This document shows, in pieces, positions 14,801 to 24,421 of a stretch of 64,000 nucleotides of DNA (positions are counted from its first letter, which is position 1; every line of letters starts with the position of its first letter). Position numbers and translations under genes: made by a program. Source of the DNA: Tubulanus polymorphus (lineage: Eukaryota > Nemertea > Palaeonemertea > Tubulaniformes > Tubulanidae); assembly GCF_964204645.1 (NCBI RefSeq), contig NC_134032.1:12766275-12830274 (forward strand). The letters run 5' to 3'. The notes beneath the pieces were generated by a model. It saw nothing but the letters and a program-made list of their open reading frames with translations. It did no database searches and was not told the origin of the DNA.

Positions 14801-17800
14801 GTTCTATAGTTCTTTAACTAGTCAAGGAATTTTTGTGAAATTACTCTGTAACTAATACCTCTCTTCTGTAAAACAATTTAAAATCTTTTTTACGCATTTT
14901 CAGGACACAACCAAGAGAGGGTATGTATAAACAGAATTATTTGAAATAAGGTGCAATACAACATCCACTGTTTACCGAGATAAGCAGTACCAATTTGGGA
15001 GTGGTCTACAGTAATTGGGATACAAAAGTGATGCAGACGCTTACTTGAAGTTTTCTCCTTTGAAACTTAGTTCTTATGAAAATAGTTCTTATATCCAGGA
15101 ATATGACCGATATACGTAGACCCTGGAATGATTAATTTTTGTGTGATGATCAATTGTAGAAGTTCCGATGAAAGCTCAAAAACTGCCACGAAAAAGTCCG
15201 GCAAAGTTAAACGCACACTGTATCCAGGCGAACCGAAGAAACCTCCCGGGTAAGTTCTATAGGTCTCACATAGATGGCGGTGCTGTCTGTTTCATTATTA
15301 TGTTGCAGCACATTATATGGATTGTCTACTACCAATTTCCTTAGCTTGACCCATAGACAGGCTGTCATTATTCCCTGAGTGGCCCGAGGAACCTCTTTGA
15401 GTAGAAACAGCCCTCACTGAGGATGTCTCAAAAAATTATCAGGGACATTTCAATCAAGGGTCAGAGAGAATTTGAATTTTTTGTGTCTCGTTGTTCTTGC
15501 TGGTGTGGAGTTGCACGATGAACCTCTTTGAGTAGAAACAGCCCTCGATGAGGATATTTGAGGAAATTTTGGACAAGGTTCAGGGAAATATCTGGGAAGT
15601 TTGGATTACTTGATCTGTATGGAGCCAGTTGGAATTTTCGACGTCAAATCAAAATTATTTTCCGCTAACTGATGTATTCCATCATTCTGCAGGAGCGGCT
15701 ATCACATGTTCACGATCGAGAAACTGCCGACGTTTTCCGAAACGCCGGCGAAGGAACGTCTCGGGCGTATCAGCGAACTGTGGCGCGCGATGACAGACGA
15801 CGAGAAGGCTGAATATACGCGACGCCGCGACAAACGCGTCGCCAAATACGAGAAAGCGTTGAAATCTTTCAAATCGGTAAAAATCAGTTTGAAAAAAAAA
15901 AAAGATAAATGATGACATAGAATCCCACAATACGAATGATAGAGCCCTTTCAGTGCTTAACCCTTTCCTACACTGCTGTCGCTGTGGACTTTACTAGTAC
16001 TCTGTTGTTATCTGTATGAAAAGATGGCAGCACGAGTCAAACATAGTGAAACAGTTACTAAGGATACACCGCACCGCGTAGTAGAAACACTATTGTGGTA
16101 TGCCTGTTATTCAATACACTGGGTTGCAATTTTTTTGCAATTTTCAAATCTTGTGCTTTAGGGGTATTGATTAGTTCGCACTGAAAGTCTTTGTTTTGGA
16201 TTGTATATATTCCTAGAAATTTTGATATAATTTAGGTAAAACTTAGTGAAACTTTGAAATAAACTACTACGCATGAGGGCAGTACTATTGATACATAAAT
16301 CTTAACCCAAGGAAACAATTCAGACTCAATATTTTGTCTATTCCTATTGTCGGATTTTATATCGTTAAAACATGGACAGACCTTTCCATAAGAGTCTATT
16401 TTGAAAAGAAAAAAGTGAAAATATTTTTACTATAGTCTAACGCAGAGATTTGTTTGTTTTTCAGACTTTGACGCCGGAAGAGCTAGAAAATTATGAAGCT
16501 TCGAAGGCGAATACAGGAAAATCTAGTGTGAGTAATTCATATCCCACAGTGTCTATATATCCGAGAACACTACTGTTGTGCTGTCTCTTAGTTCCTGTCA
16601 CCAGTTCTCAGTGCTACTGTTAACTTCGCCTCAGGTTTCAAGATATTTCTCTTTATTTCATTATTTCGTTCTTACAATCGGTCGTATTTGAGTTCTTTCA
16701 AGCGTTCCTGGACCCGGTTCCACAGTTGTGAGTTCGAGTTAACTCCGAGTTAAAATCAGTTCATTTTCAATGTTTTAACTCAAAAGAGTCAAATTTAACT
16801 CGGAACTGTGGAACTGGATCGTGCTGACTGTCTTCACACATTCTCTTCCTTATCCTGTTCCATTCTATCCAGTTCTATCTTCCTATGCCTTTCCTCCCTC
16901 CAAAAGTAAAGTCAAGGAAAAAAGCAAATCGACTTAAAGTGGCCACCGCATTAAAGTATTGTATTGTCTTTTCGCAGAAATCGAGGGCTAAAAACGTGAA
17001 AGTTGAACCGGCGAGCGAAGATGAATCATCGTCGAGTAGCTCGGACGAGAGCGATGACGACGATGACGACTCCAGCAATGAGGACGAAGAGAAAGCTCCG
17101 GAGGTCATCGTCAACGGCGATCAGAAATCGGCGAGCTCGTCGAGTAGCGAAGAGTCAGCGGCCGATGACTCGGATAACGGCGGCGATGACGGCGCCGACT
17201 CGTCGGACGACGAGTCGAAATCAAAACATTCCGACTCGGAGAAAGAAAATCGTCAGGTAAGAGATGTTGGAACCAGTAATGACAGTAAAGGTCGGCGAAA
17301 TGTGAAATGTATTTTGGTGTCATGAATGTCAAAAAAATGTCATCAACTCAGCAAAATACACCCCAATGCTACCAAGTTCCCTGATTCTCAACTCGGTGAA
17401 ATATTTGCAGTCCCCCAGCGCTAACGAGTTCCCTGATTCTCAAATCAGTGTAATATTTACAGTTCCCGTTGCTACGGAGTTCCTCGATTGTCAACTCGGT
17501 GAAGTGTTTTTGTAGTCCCCCAACGCTACTGAGTTCCCTCATTGTCAACTTGGTAAAATATTTACAACAGTCCCAGCAATGCTGAGTTCCCTGATTGTCA
17601 ACTCAATGAAATCCGCCTCCAAGCTACTAAGTTCCTCGATTGTCATCTGGCTGAAATAGCAGGCCAATCCTATGGAGTTCCTTGGGGTGGTGCCAGTTCA
17701 ATAGGAAAATGGCCTCTCCTGATATTCACATTATAGCGCCTGAGGTTTTACAATGAGTGCCTTTCAACGATTTTCAGGTTCCAGATGATAATAACGGTCA

Positions 17801-17906
17801 GAATAACGAGGAGGGCTCACCTTCAGCGAGTTCCTCGAGTGAATCTGAAAGCGAGGCGGCGAGTAAAGGTTCCTCATCGTCAGAAGAATCGGGTGATGAA
17901 AATTAA
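2870..17906 (+). CDS. UBTF: UBTF/UBF, nucleolar transcription factor, 19 exons, 854 aa
   Basis: HMG-box factor that organises rDNA chromatin and recruits the RNA polymerase I machinery in the nucleolus. Exons by splice sites and phase: 2870-3023, 6633-6692, 7601-7984, 9141-9215, 9765-9940, 10128-10223, 10638-10796, 11100-11164, 11247-11388, 12309-12419, 12507-12631, 13227-13374, 14220-14327, 14904-14920, 15160-15249, 15693-15876, 16465-16527, 16978-17256, 17778-17906. All phases match, giving 2565 nt with no internal stop. Residues about 225-300 (WQKEDVTELLDRIL...) correspond to the UBF N-terminal dimerisation region. HMG-like boxes lie at about 321-390, 412-485, 508-590 and 629-698 (cores PKRPMTPFFRYY, PKKPPGSGYHMF). 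A Ser/Asp/Glu-rich acidic tail covers about 720-854. Vertebrate UBF has about 764 aa and six boxes. Here there are four recognisable boxes and a roughly 220-residue low-complexity N-terminal extension (exons 1-4, with a CAG-encoded Q6). Donor 11388 (gttcgt) is weak. Confidence 0.92.
4860..5130. other. CpG-dense block inside UBTF intron 1
   Basis: In the 3.6 kb first intron, this segment has clustered CpGs (cgcgcgttttcc, ccccgtcgtcgacggcgacg) unlike the AT-rich sequence on both sides. It could be an alternative promoter or an unmethylated regulatory element. A short open stretch runs through it (about 51 codons) but lacks splice or start features that I can defend. Confidence 0.3.
6113..6492. 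repeat. Inverted pair of tRNA-like SINE arms (foldback)
   Basis: The left arm 6113-6207 (gggactcgaacctgatggca...) and right arm about 6413-6492 (...gatgccatcaggttcgaat) are inverted copies about 75-90 bp long. They contain a B-box-like GGTTCGAATCC, the pol III internal promoter word of tRNA-derived SINEs. A similar paired motif is at 59175-59330. They lie in UBTF intron 2-proximal sequence. Confidence 0.5.
6772..6965. repeat. Two diverged direct copies of a dispersed repeat
   Basis: The word pattern 'gtgttcaggatttcac ... gaaatgaactacaaacac' occurs at about 6780-6845 and again at about 6893-6950. Related copies are at 51500-51545 and 57128-57205. Non-coding, in a UBTF intron. Confidence 0.55.
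8197..8603. mobile_element. Foldback element with about 125-bp inverted arms
   Basis: The left arm about 8201-8327 and right arm about 8468-8596 are near-perfect reverse complements (cctgacttgagagcattccg versus its complement near 8560-8577). They are separated by about 140 bp of unrelated sequence without coding capacity. Located in UBTF intron 3. Confidence 0.8.
8606..8714. mobile_element. Small palindromic MITE 'GGGCCAGTTGTTCAAAA'
   Basis: About 109 bp. The ends ggccagttgttcaaaagt and its diverged complement ggacagctggcc bracket an internal palindrome centred on gaactttcaattgtcac. Related material is at 6965-7030 and 51565-51668 (same 'ttaaccagtggataa' word). Abuts the preceding foldback. 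Confidence 0.6.
9395..10022 (+). repeat. Diverged minisatellite units in UBTF introns 4 and 5
   Basis: Two to three degenerate units at about 9400-9600 and one at about 9955-10020 share the phrases 'actgcggcaatagaggattc' and 'gcgaggatccaccaggtgt' with the array at 50.5-51.3 kb. The later unit starts immediately behind the exon-5 donor. UBTF exon 5 (9765-9940) itself is not part of the repeat. Confidence 0.7.
10270..10592 (+). repeat. Intronic tandem repeat, period about 85-95 bp, 3-4 copies
   Basis: Successive units read 'actcttactcagta...gaccccaactc...gaattttaccagtctcaac'. The copies are diverged. They fill most of UBTF intron 6 and show no coding potential. Confidence 0.6.
11803..11922. 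mobile_element. Palindromic MITE 'GCCCAGTTTTATAGACTGGT'
   Basis: Terminal inverted repeats gcccagttttatagactggt and accagtctataaaaccgggc flank a roughly 80 bp interior. About 118 bp, non-coding, in UBTF intron 9. Confidence 0.75.
13409..13698. mobile_element. MITE family 'AACCCTTTCAGTGC', copy 1
   Basis: Ends aaccctttcagtgc and gcactgaaagggtt are perfect inverted repeats. The interior carries palindromic words cactgcactgcggtgta and caccgcggtgtagacg and the phrase 'atggcagcacctgtcaaaca'. About 290 bp, no ORF. In UBTF intron 12. Confidence 0.8.
13810..13905. mobile_element. Truncated foldback with CTGATGATGG core
   Basis: The segment contains cctgatgatggctgtcag followed by a terminal attgtgggatttcttc, the core and end of the foldback family seen complete at 24422-24598. 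The left arm is missing. Confidence 0.45.
14085..14142 (+). repeat. (GATAT)n microsatellite
   Basis: Near-perfect gatat/gatatat pentamer repeats in UBTF intron 12, just upstream of exon 13. Confidence 0.85.
15385..15600 (+). repeat. Direct duplication of about 100 bp
   Basis: 'gaacctctttgagtagaaac' followed by 'agccctc..tgaggat' occurs at about 15390 and again at about 15522, each followed by related 'caagg.tcaggga' text. In UBTF intron 15. Confidence 0.65.
15943..16190. mobile_element. MITE family 'AACCCTTTCAGTGC', copy 2
   Basis: Shares ends (ccctttcagtgctt ... gcactgaaag) and the interior phrase 'agatggcagcacgagtcaaa' with the copy at 13409. Shortened. In UBTF intron 16. Confidence 0.75.
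16712..16822. mobile_element. Palindromic MITE 'GGTTCCACAGTTGTGAGTT', good copy
   Basis: The left end acccggttccacagttgtga and right end aactgtggaactggatc are inverted. The interior gagttaactccgagttaa is matched by a complementary run. About 110 bp, in UBTF intron 17. Confidence 0.8.
17347..17690 (+). repeat. Intronic tandem repeat, period about 58-62 bp, 5 copies
   Basis: Units of the form 'gctac.gagttccctgattgt' + 'caactcggtgaaatattt' + 'gcagtccc' repeat from about 17347 to 17660. They fill most of the last UBTF intron and are non-coding. Confidence 0.8.
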
Positions 17907-19415
17907 TGCATAATTCTGCCACCTGGTGGCACTATGTACTGGCGTGAATCATCTCATCCGTGTATCTATTTTAAAATTTGGTCGGTAAAAGACTTTTATA
18001 TGCATATTTCTGTGCGACTTAATCTGAATAATTTGGTAGCAGTAAACTGTAAATAATGTCTGCATTTATAGAATGAAATCCGGATTCATCCTTCCGGTGC
18101 GATGTATAAATCGGCAATGAACTTTGTTTGTACATCGCATCGCTGGTGTATGAACGTTATTCGTAATTAGTTATCACCTCTATTGAAAGATGGCATCACC
18201 TGTCAAACATAATGAAAAATTAATAATTAACGATACACCGCATGGCGGTGTAGATGAACTCCGTTATTCATCGCACTGGGGTGGAATTTTCATATCTCCA
18301 GCAATTTTGTCAGCGGGGTTAAGAAAGACATTTCTTAACCCCGAACGGGAAAACTCGTAATGTTGTTATATCATGGATGAAAATGATTAGAATTTTACAA
18401 AAGCATTTATCATAGAGTTGAAAGCTTTGCTTGATCCGACGATGATATTTTAATGATGTTTGGGGATCGAAAATCAGTTTTTGGAGGCACGCGATAATCA
18501 GAGGCAATCGACTCCAGGGTAAACGGATGTACGATACATGCTCCCAATTGAGAAGCGGGATCACTCAGTTCTGGCATTTTTATCCCACATTGTGATTATA
18601 GCTTGGGTAATTAATTGATTTGATCGATTTCACTTGATTCTTAAATTTTTGTTAACGAGCTTAAATGAATTACCGGTAATCGATTTTCAAAGGTTCTATT
18701 TTTTTTTCTGAAAACTTGCACAAATCGTAACTAGCTTAGAATTTTTAATCGCATGTATTATAGTATATATCTTATTCTGTGTGTAATTGATTTCGTCGTA
18801 TTTTAATTTTTTTGATTTTATTTTAACCAATGATGATGTGTTTGTTTGCTGGTGAATCATCTGCGTAGAAGCGTTGCCGTTTCACTAGAGGAGTGAGAAT
18901 TATTCGTAATTTGATACAGTATGTTGACTATATTGAGATAACTCGTACTGGATATACTGAAAAATGAACTGATTTTAACTTTCGCAATCGACCTCTCGGT
19001 TCCACAACTGTGCGGAACTGGGTCCAGGTTCCACCGCTTCAGACATTCCGCATTAGTAATAATTTGTTGAAAATTTGTCTGGTATTCTTAGACTACTCTA
19101 CATATTGTAGTTCAATATCGATGAAACGTGAGGTCCCGAAGACATGCTTTTATTCACTTGACGAGCAAATATCGGGAGAATAGTGGTAGGTTTAAGTATC
19201 GAAATGTCCGAAAGGGGCCAGGTTGCTGATTGATGCATGTACTTGCATTTCAGAAGGTTAATGTGCGTCTGTCTGTATGGGGTATATATTTTTTACGTGA
19301 CACAGTTTTGTAAACAGCCACGTTCAAATAATTTTATATATTACGATGTATGTTTGTGATACACAGTCAAAAATGGTAAATAGTAACTGCTCACTGATTT
19401 TCAATCATGAATAAA
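17907..19415 (+). other. UBTF 3' UTR and downstream, poly(A) signal at 19410
   Basis: Follows the UBTF stop. AATAAA at 19410-19415 is a candidate cleavage signal. The stretch contains a third copy of the 'AACCCTTTCAGTGC' MITE (about 18080-18325), a short hairpin at 18308-18352 (ggttaagaaagaca/tttcttaacccc) and a fragment of the 'GGTTCCACA' element near 18990-19035. No gene seen. Confidence 0.55.
18080..18325. mobile_element. MITE family 'AACCCTTTCAGTGC', copy 3 (in UBTF 3' region)
   Basis: Retains the interior palindromic words cgatacaccgcatggcggtg and the phrase 'agatggcatcacctgtcaaa'. The ends are more decayed than in copies 1 and 2. Confidence 0.65.
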
Positions 19416-19689
19416 CTTGAATGTTTACAAAATGCTACTCGCTTTCCTTAAAATTTTGATGAGGCTTTATTTATCCAGACTTGATGAGTTGACAAGGTGC
19501 GTGTAATGCAATGGAGATAAGCCCAATGACTGCCTGAAATCTGTGAATTATTGACTACTGAGTGCTGAATCGAGGTTTTGGATTCAAGCCAGGTCTAGTG
19601 TTAATGCGGAACTTGGTAGCAGCACTGTGTGGTCAATATAGATTTCGTTCCAGTAGCCTAAAAAAGATACCAAATCCGCTGATGACCTG

Positions 19690-19742
19690 AAGGCAATTCC
19701 GATTTGATCGCCATCTATCGGAATTAAGCTGAACTGACTGGA
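19690..19742. repeat. Left arm of inverted repeat flanking the LINE
   Basis: ctgaaggcaattccgatttg and the following 35 bp are the reverse complement, with a few mismatches, of 21296-21349 (...gatcaaatcggtatttcc). The pair brackets the LINE fragment. Confidence 0.75.
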
Positions 19743-21145
19743 TTGCTCTTATTATCTCTGTCGGTCTTCTTTAGTGAACTACGAACTACGAACTACGAAC
19801 TACGAATATTTATTACACTCCAACCATTTCCATGGTATATGGAGGAAAAGAAACAGTATTTACAATTATTTACAAAAACAGTAGATAAAAGCACTTTGAA
19901 ACATAACAAACGTTATATACAACATACTATTTACACACACTACCGGAGGGATCTATATACATCCAGACCTAATTTGATAAATTTAGCAAGTTTAAAAGTT
20001 GGATTTTTTAAAACATCAAGATTCCGAAAGGTTTTTGAATTTAGGTAGCTTTCACGGAATACGGTAAGTAATTTACAGTCAAAAATGAAATGTAGTTCGT
20101 CGCCTAAAACGTTACAGGTGGGGCATAATCTATCGGTTCTCAGTAGATGGAGATTTGACAATTTATTTACAGGTAGGAGATAAGACCCAATCCTGAACTG
20201 GAATAAGCTGGTCACTAAGTCGTCATCAAGCCGATTTATATAGTTTTCAAATTTGATATCCTTCTTATATTGTCTAAAATTAATGTATAACGGGTTATTA
20301 TTTAGCCTAAATTCTGTCTCTTGCACATGCTGATCACGGAGTAAACGGTGTAATTGTTTTGGAGAAGTCCTAGAGTTTACCATAGATTGTTGTGTCCATA
20401 TATACGAAAGGCCACAGTCATCAAAAGTCTTCTTAATAAATAACAGCCAGGGGCTCTTAAACCTATCATTCAGATATAAATTATAAGATATCTTATAGAG
20501 AATTGAACTAAGTTTACTTTGTTTGCACTCTATCGTTTTGACCCAAAAATTAATCATTCTACGCTTTACGCTTATATACATAGGATAACGTCCTAACTCC
20601 GCTAATACTTGAAGGTTATGGGAATATTTTGTAACTTTCATGATAATTTTACAAAATAAAAAGTGGAGGTTTTCTAATAAGTCAAGGTTTTCATATCCCC
20701 AGACTTCGCAACCGTACAACGCGATAGGAGCGACGCACATGTCAAATAGTTTAAACATTACATCTACTGGAAGTTTCAAACGTCTGCCCTTTTGAATAAT
20801 AGAATACATAGCTTTCATAGCTTTATCATAGAGAAATTTTTTTGCTTTAGCGAAACTACGGTTCCAATTGAATTTCACTCCGAGATACACATAATCCTCA
20901 ACTAACTCTAACTCCTGATTACCGAACATGAATTTTGAAATACGCTTAATCCTACTTTTACTTCGAGCGAAGACTAATATTTTAGTTTTATCAACATTCA
21001 CCGTGAGGCCGTTGTCGGCGCAATATTCAAATAATGTATCTAAATGTGACTGGAGAGATTCCTCATCTTCAGCAAGAATGACTGTGTCATCCGCATAAAG
21101 GATAATGAATAAGCTAAGTAAAGTCCCTAGTTCTGTGACAATTCA
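19743..21145 (-). mobile_element. 5'-truncated non-LTR retrotransposon (LINE), reverse-transcriptase C-terminal part
   Basis: On the minus strand an open frame runs from about 21135 to 19940. It starts within the RT palm with YADDTVILAEDEE (catalytic YADD). It continues through ...DKTKILVF and ALYGCEVWG (thumb region typical of CR1/RTE-like elements) and ends with a Cys/His cluster, RLCPTC...DELHFIFDC, also typical of this LINE group. Everything upstream of YADD is missing, so the copy is dead on arrival. The frame is still open over about 390 codons, which indicates recent insertion. The element's 3' end carries a heptamer tail, (cgaacta)n at 19775-19806. A related 3' end is at 61895-62085. 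Confidence 0.85.
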
Positions 21146-21164
21146 CATTAAGCTTTTCAATAGT

Positions 21165-21350
21165 GTTACGAAAACGCGCTCGCCATCTGGTGCATAGAAA
21201 CAAAACTACAGCCTAGCAACTAATAAAGCCACCAGATGGCGAGTGCGTTTTCGACACACTTAAGAAGATCGACCGAGATAATTAGAGCAATTCAGTCAGT
21301 TCAGTGAAATTCCAATAGATGGCGATCAAATCGGTATTTCCTTCAGATCA
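21165..21350. repeat. Small palindrome plus right inverted arm
   Basis: 21170-21254 is a hairpin (cgaaaacgcgctcgccatct ... agatggcgagtgcgttttcg). 21296-21349 is the right inverted arm partnered with 19690-19742. Together with the LINE they look like an older foldback element split by a retrotransposon. Confidence 0.65.
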
Positions 21351-21942
21351 CTATTGAATTTTGAATAAGCTATATTAGTTATTCTGGGATGTCCCGGGTT
21401 TGAATCTGATGATAAAACCCTGTTGTCCCCACAATGCAAGTCCAGTTGCGAAGGCAGGCAACTCAACATGAAAATATTTTTCAAAATACCAGTTGAATTA
21501 ACTCAAGTGTATTAATAATTTAGGCACAGAAAATTTAATGATAAATCAGTTTTTAATCAATTACAAAAACAGCATAATTCAATGTTTGTATCAATTTTAT
21601 CACAGTACATATCAATCGATGAAAAGAATACATTCATTAATTTGTGGAAAAATATATGATTTATATAAGAGACATTGATCTCTTCTCCGAGGTTGATCTT
21701 AGTTATTACTGAACCTTCGGGAAACTTTGGACTAGATAGATAAACACCAGATTATAAACTCAATAGAGTTGTTACTTATTATTCAGTAGAATACGAAACC
21801 TTATGAGTCACATTCAAAATCAGACTTTTGGGACACTGAAAGTTTGTCTGACTCGACAGATACGTGGGTTAGATGTAATATATTTCTTCAAGTGTCACGC
21901 AAATATTTCAAGAAACATTCGACTTAATCAGAGTCCAGCGAG
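21350..21942. other. No gene seen; serpin 3' side
   Basis: AT-rich sequence downstream of the minus-strand serpin stop. It must contain the serpin 3' UTR, but I see no convincing AATAAA on the minus strand and no repeat that I recognise. Confidence 0.4.
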
Positions 21943-23112
21943 TTAAGCTGACGGATTCATCACGTGACCCATGAACAGAATCGCGCCGGTTCGATTGTCC
22001 CGGATCAGAAACAAGAACGGATGATCGGCGATGAACTCTGGCGGGTCCTCTCGTTTCATCGGCGCGCAGCGTAACATCGCGACCATCGACGTGGCGGCGG
22101 CCGCTTCGCTTCCTTCCTCGTTCACGTCGATGAACGCTTTCGTCAACGCTTTCGATATGAACAACATGCGCGTGCCGTCCATCGCGGAGAGGTCGGCGTC
22201 CGTGTCTGAGAACAAATCTTTAATCCCCATCGCGGCGAGCACCTCATTCAAACTGAAACCCGCCTCGAATTTAAACTTCGGCAACACGACCTTCACCTTG
22301 ATCGGACGCCCCTCGGCGACGATCCCGGCGAGAAGGTCGGCGTCCAAACGCGTCTCGAGGTCGCGGAGCCCGTCGCGCTTATCGGGCAACGCGACGAACA
22401 TACTCAGTCGCTTTTCGACGTACGGAAGTTCGATCGTTTTGAAGCCGCGTTTTTTGTCGTGCGCGAAATTGAAGTTTTTCGACGTTTCGCGCATCATTTC
22501 GACTTCGACGGAATTTTTTCCGTCGACGTAGAATTTCCGGCGCTCGGTCAATTTTTTATCAAACTGACTCGCCCAGTTACCTTTGAAGTAAATCGCGTTC
22601 ACCAAAACCAATCTGGTCAGCGAGTTCAAAATTCCCGGCTGGATCAAATCTTTTATCTTATCGGCCGTCTGCTCTTCGACCCATCTGTTAATCTTCTGTC
22701 GACAGGCGTCGACGTCTGCGCCGAAGTCCATTCGCTCGATTTCCGATTTATAATGCGTTCGGACCGCGGCGAGGAACTCGTCTAGGAAACTATAGCTCTC
22801 GTGTCCGAACAGACGGTTCGCCGTGCGCAGGGTGTAATCGTTGGCGCCGGCGAATAAAACCTCGTTCATCGCGGCGAAAGCTTTGTGATAATCGGGGAAA
22901 TCTTTCAGATATGTCGCCGTGGCGATCTGATCAAATGTATCGCCGCGGCAACCGAGGTGCGTCATTGCCAACGCCACCGAAATACTGTACGGAGAGAAGA
23001 ATAGGTTTTTGTCGGATGTTTTCTCGCGGAGCCGATGGAATAAATCTAAACCGAATTTCGACGCGGCGTTGACGAGCGGCTGAAACTGCGTTAATTCGCA
23101 CGAAGTGGCCAT
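21943..23112 (-). CDS. Serpin, clade-B-like, Arg at predicted P1
   Basis: Complete intronless serpin coding region of 389 aa, a normal length. It shows the shutter/breach landmarks LFFSPYSISVALAM, LVLVNAIYFKGNW and the C-terminal DHPFLFLIRDNRTGAILFMG. The hinge EEGSEAAAAT fits an inhibitory serpin. Counting P15 from the hinge Gly places P1-P1' at Arg-Cys within TSMVAMLRCAPMK, the same scissile pair as in human SERPINB6. This suggests inhibition of trypsin-like proteases. I chose ATG 23112 (MATSCELTQ). An in-frame ATG at 23187 would add 25 hydrophobic residues, but the sequence between (ttttttattttgcag) reads as a splice acceptor, so the extension is probably intron plus 5' UTR. With the short start there is no signal peptide and no KDEL, consistent with an intracellular protein. 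Confidence 0.93.
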   Translation of the reverse strand: MATSCELTQFQPLVNAASKFGLDLFHRLREKTSDKNLFFSPYSISVALAMTHLGCRGDTFDQIATATYLKDFPDYHKAFAAMNEVLFAGANDYTLRTANRLFGHESYSFLDEFLAAVRTHYKSEIERMDFGADVDACRQKINRWVEEQTADKIKDLIQPGILNSLTRLVLVNAIYFKGNWASQFDKKLTERRKFYVDGKNSVEVEMMRETSKNFNFAHDKKRGFKTIELPYVEKRLSMFVALPDKRDGLRDLETRLDADLLAGIVAEGRPIKVKVVLPKFKFEAGFSLNEVLAAMGIKDLFSDTDADLSAMDGTRMLFISKALTKAFIDVNEEGSEAAAATSMVAMLRCAPMKREDPPEFIADHPFLFLIRDNRTGAILFMGHVMNPSA

Positions 23113-23464
23113 TTTGAATCTTATTAGTAGATGAAATATTAAAGTCGTCAACGATACTAAGAAAAGACCTGCAAAATAAAAAAACACGATTTAAATGTTT
23201 TGTCAAATTTATTGCATTATTGAACCGATAAGGCGATATTATTCACTAAAACCCTCTCTCAAGTTCAAAATTAGCTACGTTGCATGGCCAATATTTGGCG
23301 TCTAGGGCAACGGAATGAGAGAGAGCGAGTTGGAACTTGGAAGAGGAGTTTTTTACCTGTCTTAACTCCTCGACAGATCCAGATGTTTCCCCAAATGGTC
23401 CCACTTTTCAAATTCTACCCCATTATAGAACGATGACCACACTCAAACGTGGTGAACGGATAAT

Positions 23465-23672
23465 AAGATAAAATCCCACTATTTACAGATTAAAAGAATT
23501 TAAAAACCAGAATTTATTTATTAAATCTAAAATATTTAAAAGACACAACGTTGACGATGATCTCTAGGGTGAGATCGTAACGTCGTGTCTTTCAAATATT
23601 TTAGATATAATAAATAAATTCTGGTTTTTAAATTCTTTTAATCTGTAAATAGTGGGATTTTATCTTATTCTA
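23465..23672. mobile_element. Foldback element, GATGATC/GTAACGTC core, copy 1
   Basis: Near-perfect arms: aaaatcccactatttacaga at the left and tctgtaaatagtgggatttt at the right. The arms are about 90 bp with a loop reading gacgatgatctctagggtga. No ORF. Confidence 0.85.
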
Positions 23673-23865
23673 CCCCATTAATTAACGAACAAATACGGAT
23701 CTTTCCTCGTCAACTTACGGTAATTGGAACAGTTAGGATTGAAAATGATGGTGAAAATCGCGTCGCTTTGGACCGAATTTGTTTGTTTCTGACACTGCGA
23801 TTTAGTTGATGTTGAAAATCCGCCCCATAAACCAGGATCCGGAAGTAGTTCAGAATTGAAAATTC

Positions 23866-24343
23866 AAAATAACTTTATTACACAAAGCATATCATCGGTT
23901 TAGGGTAATTAAGTACAGGACAGCAACTAAAGAATACAAATTGTACATATAGAATACAGGGTAACACAATAAGAGGAGGTACGATACAAACTCAGAAATG
24001 CTTTTCGGATCCTCGACTACCGCAATAGGTCACGGAGTCGTCCTAATACTGTGTTACTCCAGAGACCACCATCGTCCAGATTCGTTGAACCACACATTGT
24101 ACTAGCTTTTGGGCAACTGAATAACTCATACACTCTGACACTCTGAGAATGCGGATGAAATCTTACGATTCATATTGACAATCAAACGCCAGTTGGCCCC
24201 CCGACCTTCGAGTGTTGAGCCGGGACCTCCTCCGGATGGGCACACGACCTAGCACGCAAACATTCGCCAAAGTATTCCATTAGTTCATTAACGTCAGCGT
24301 CGCTCCATCTCTGCCGTTTTCTTAACGTTTTTTTATGTTTCAT
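23866..24343 (-). mobile_element. Probable transposon remnant with a 53-aa ORF
   Basis: On the minus strand, ATG 24343 to stop 24182 encodes 53 aa with the block RQRWSDADVNELMEYFGECL. This resembles the Trp-containing, helix-rich DNA-binding-like block found in repeated transposon ORFs of invertebrates. The resemblance is from memory only. Downstream non-coding sequence ends near an AATAAA (complement of 23873-23878). It could instead be a short orphan exon. Confidence 0.35.
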
Positions 24344-24421
24344 TTACTGTTCTAAAGCCTGCTCATGGTTGTCCGATCCTATTTTATTAAAGATACACAC
24401 TATCCGTGTATGATGATGACG

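Noticed and set aside
22031-22785. Plus-strand ORFs of 108-166 aa opposite the serpin
   Set aside because: Antisense shadows of a GC-rich coding region. No recognisable domain.
23113-23187. N-terminal hydrophobic extension of the serpin (possible signal anchor from ATG 23187)
   Set aside because: The segment contains ttttttattttgcag directly before GTC, a good splice acceptor. The family start fits ATG 23112.
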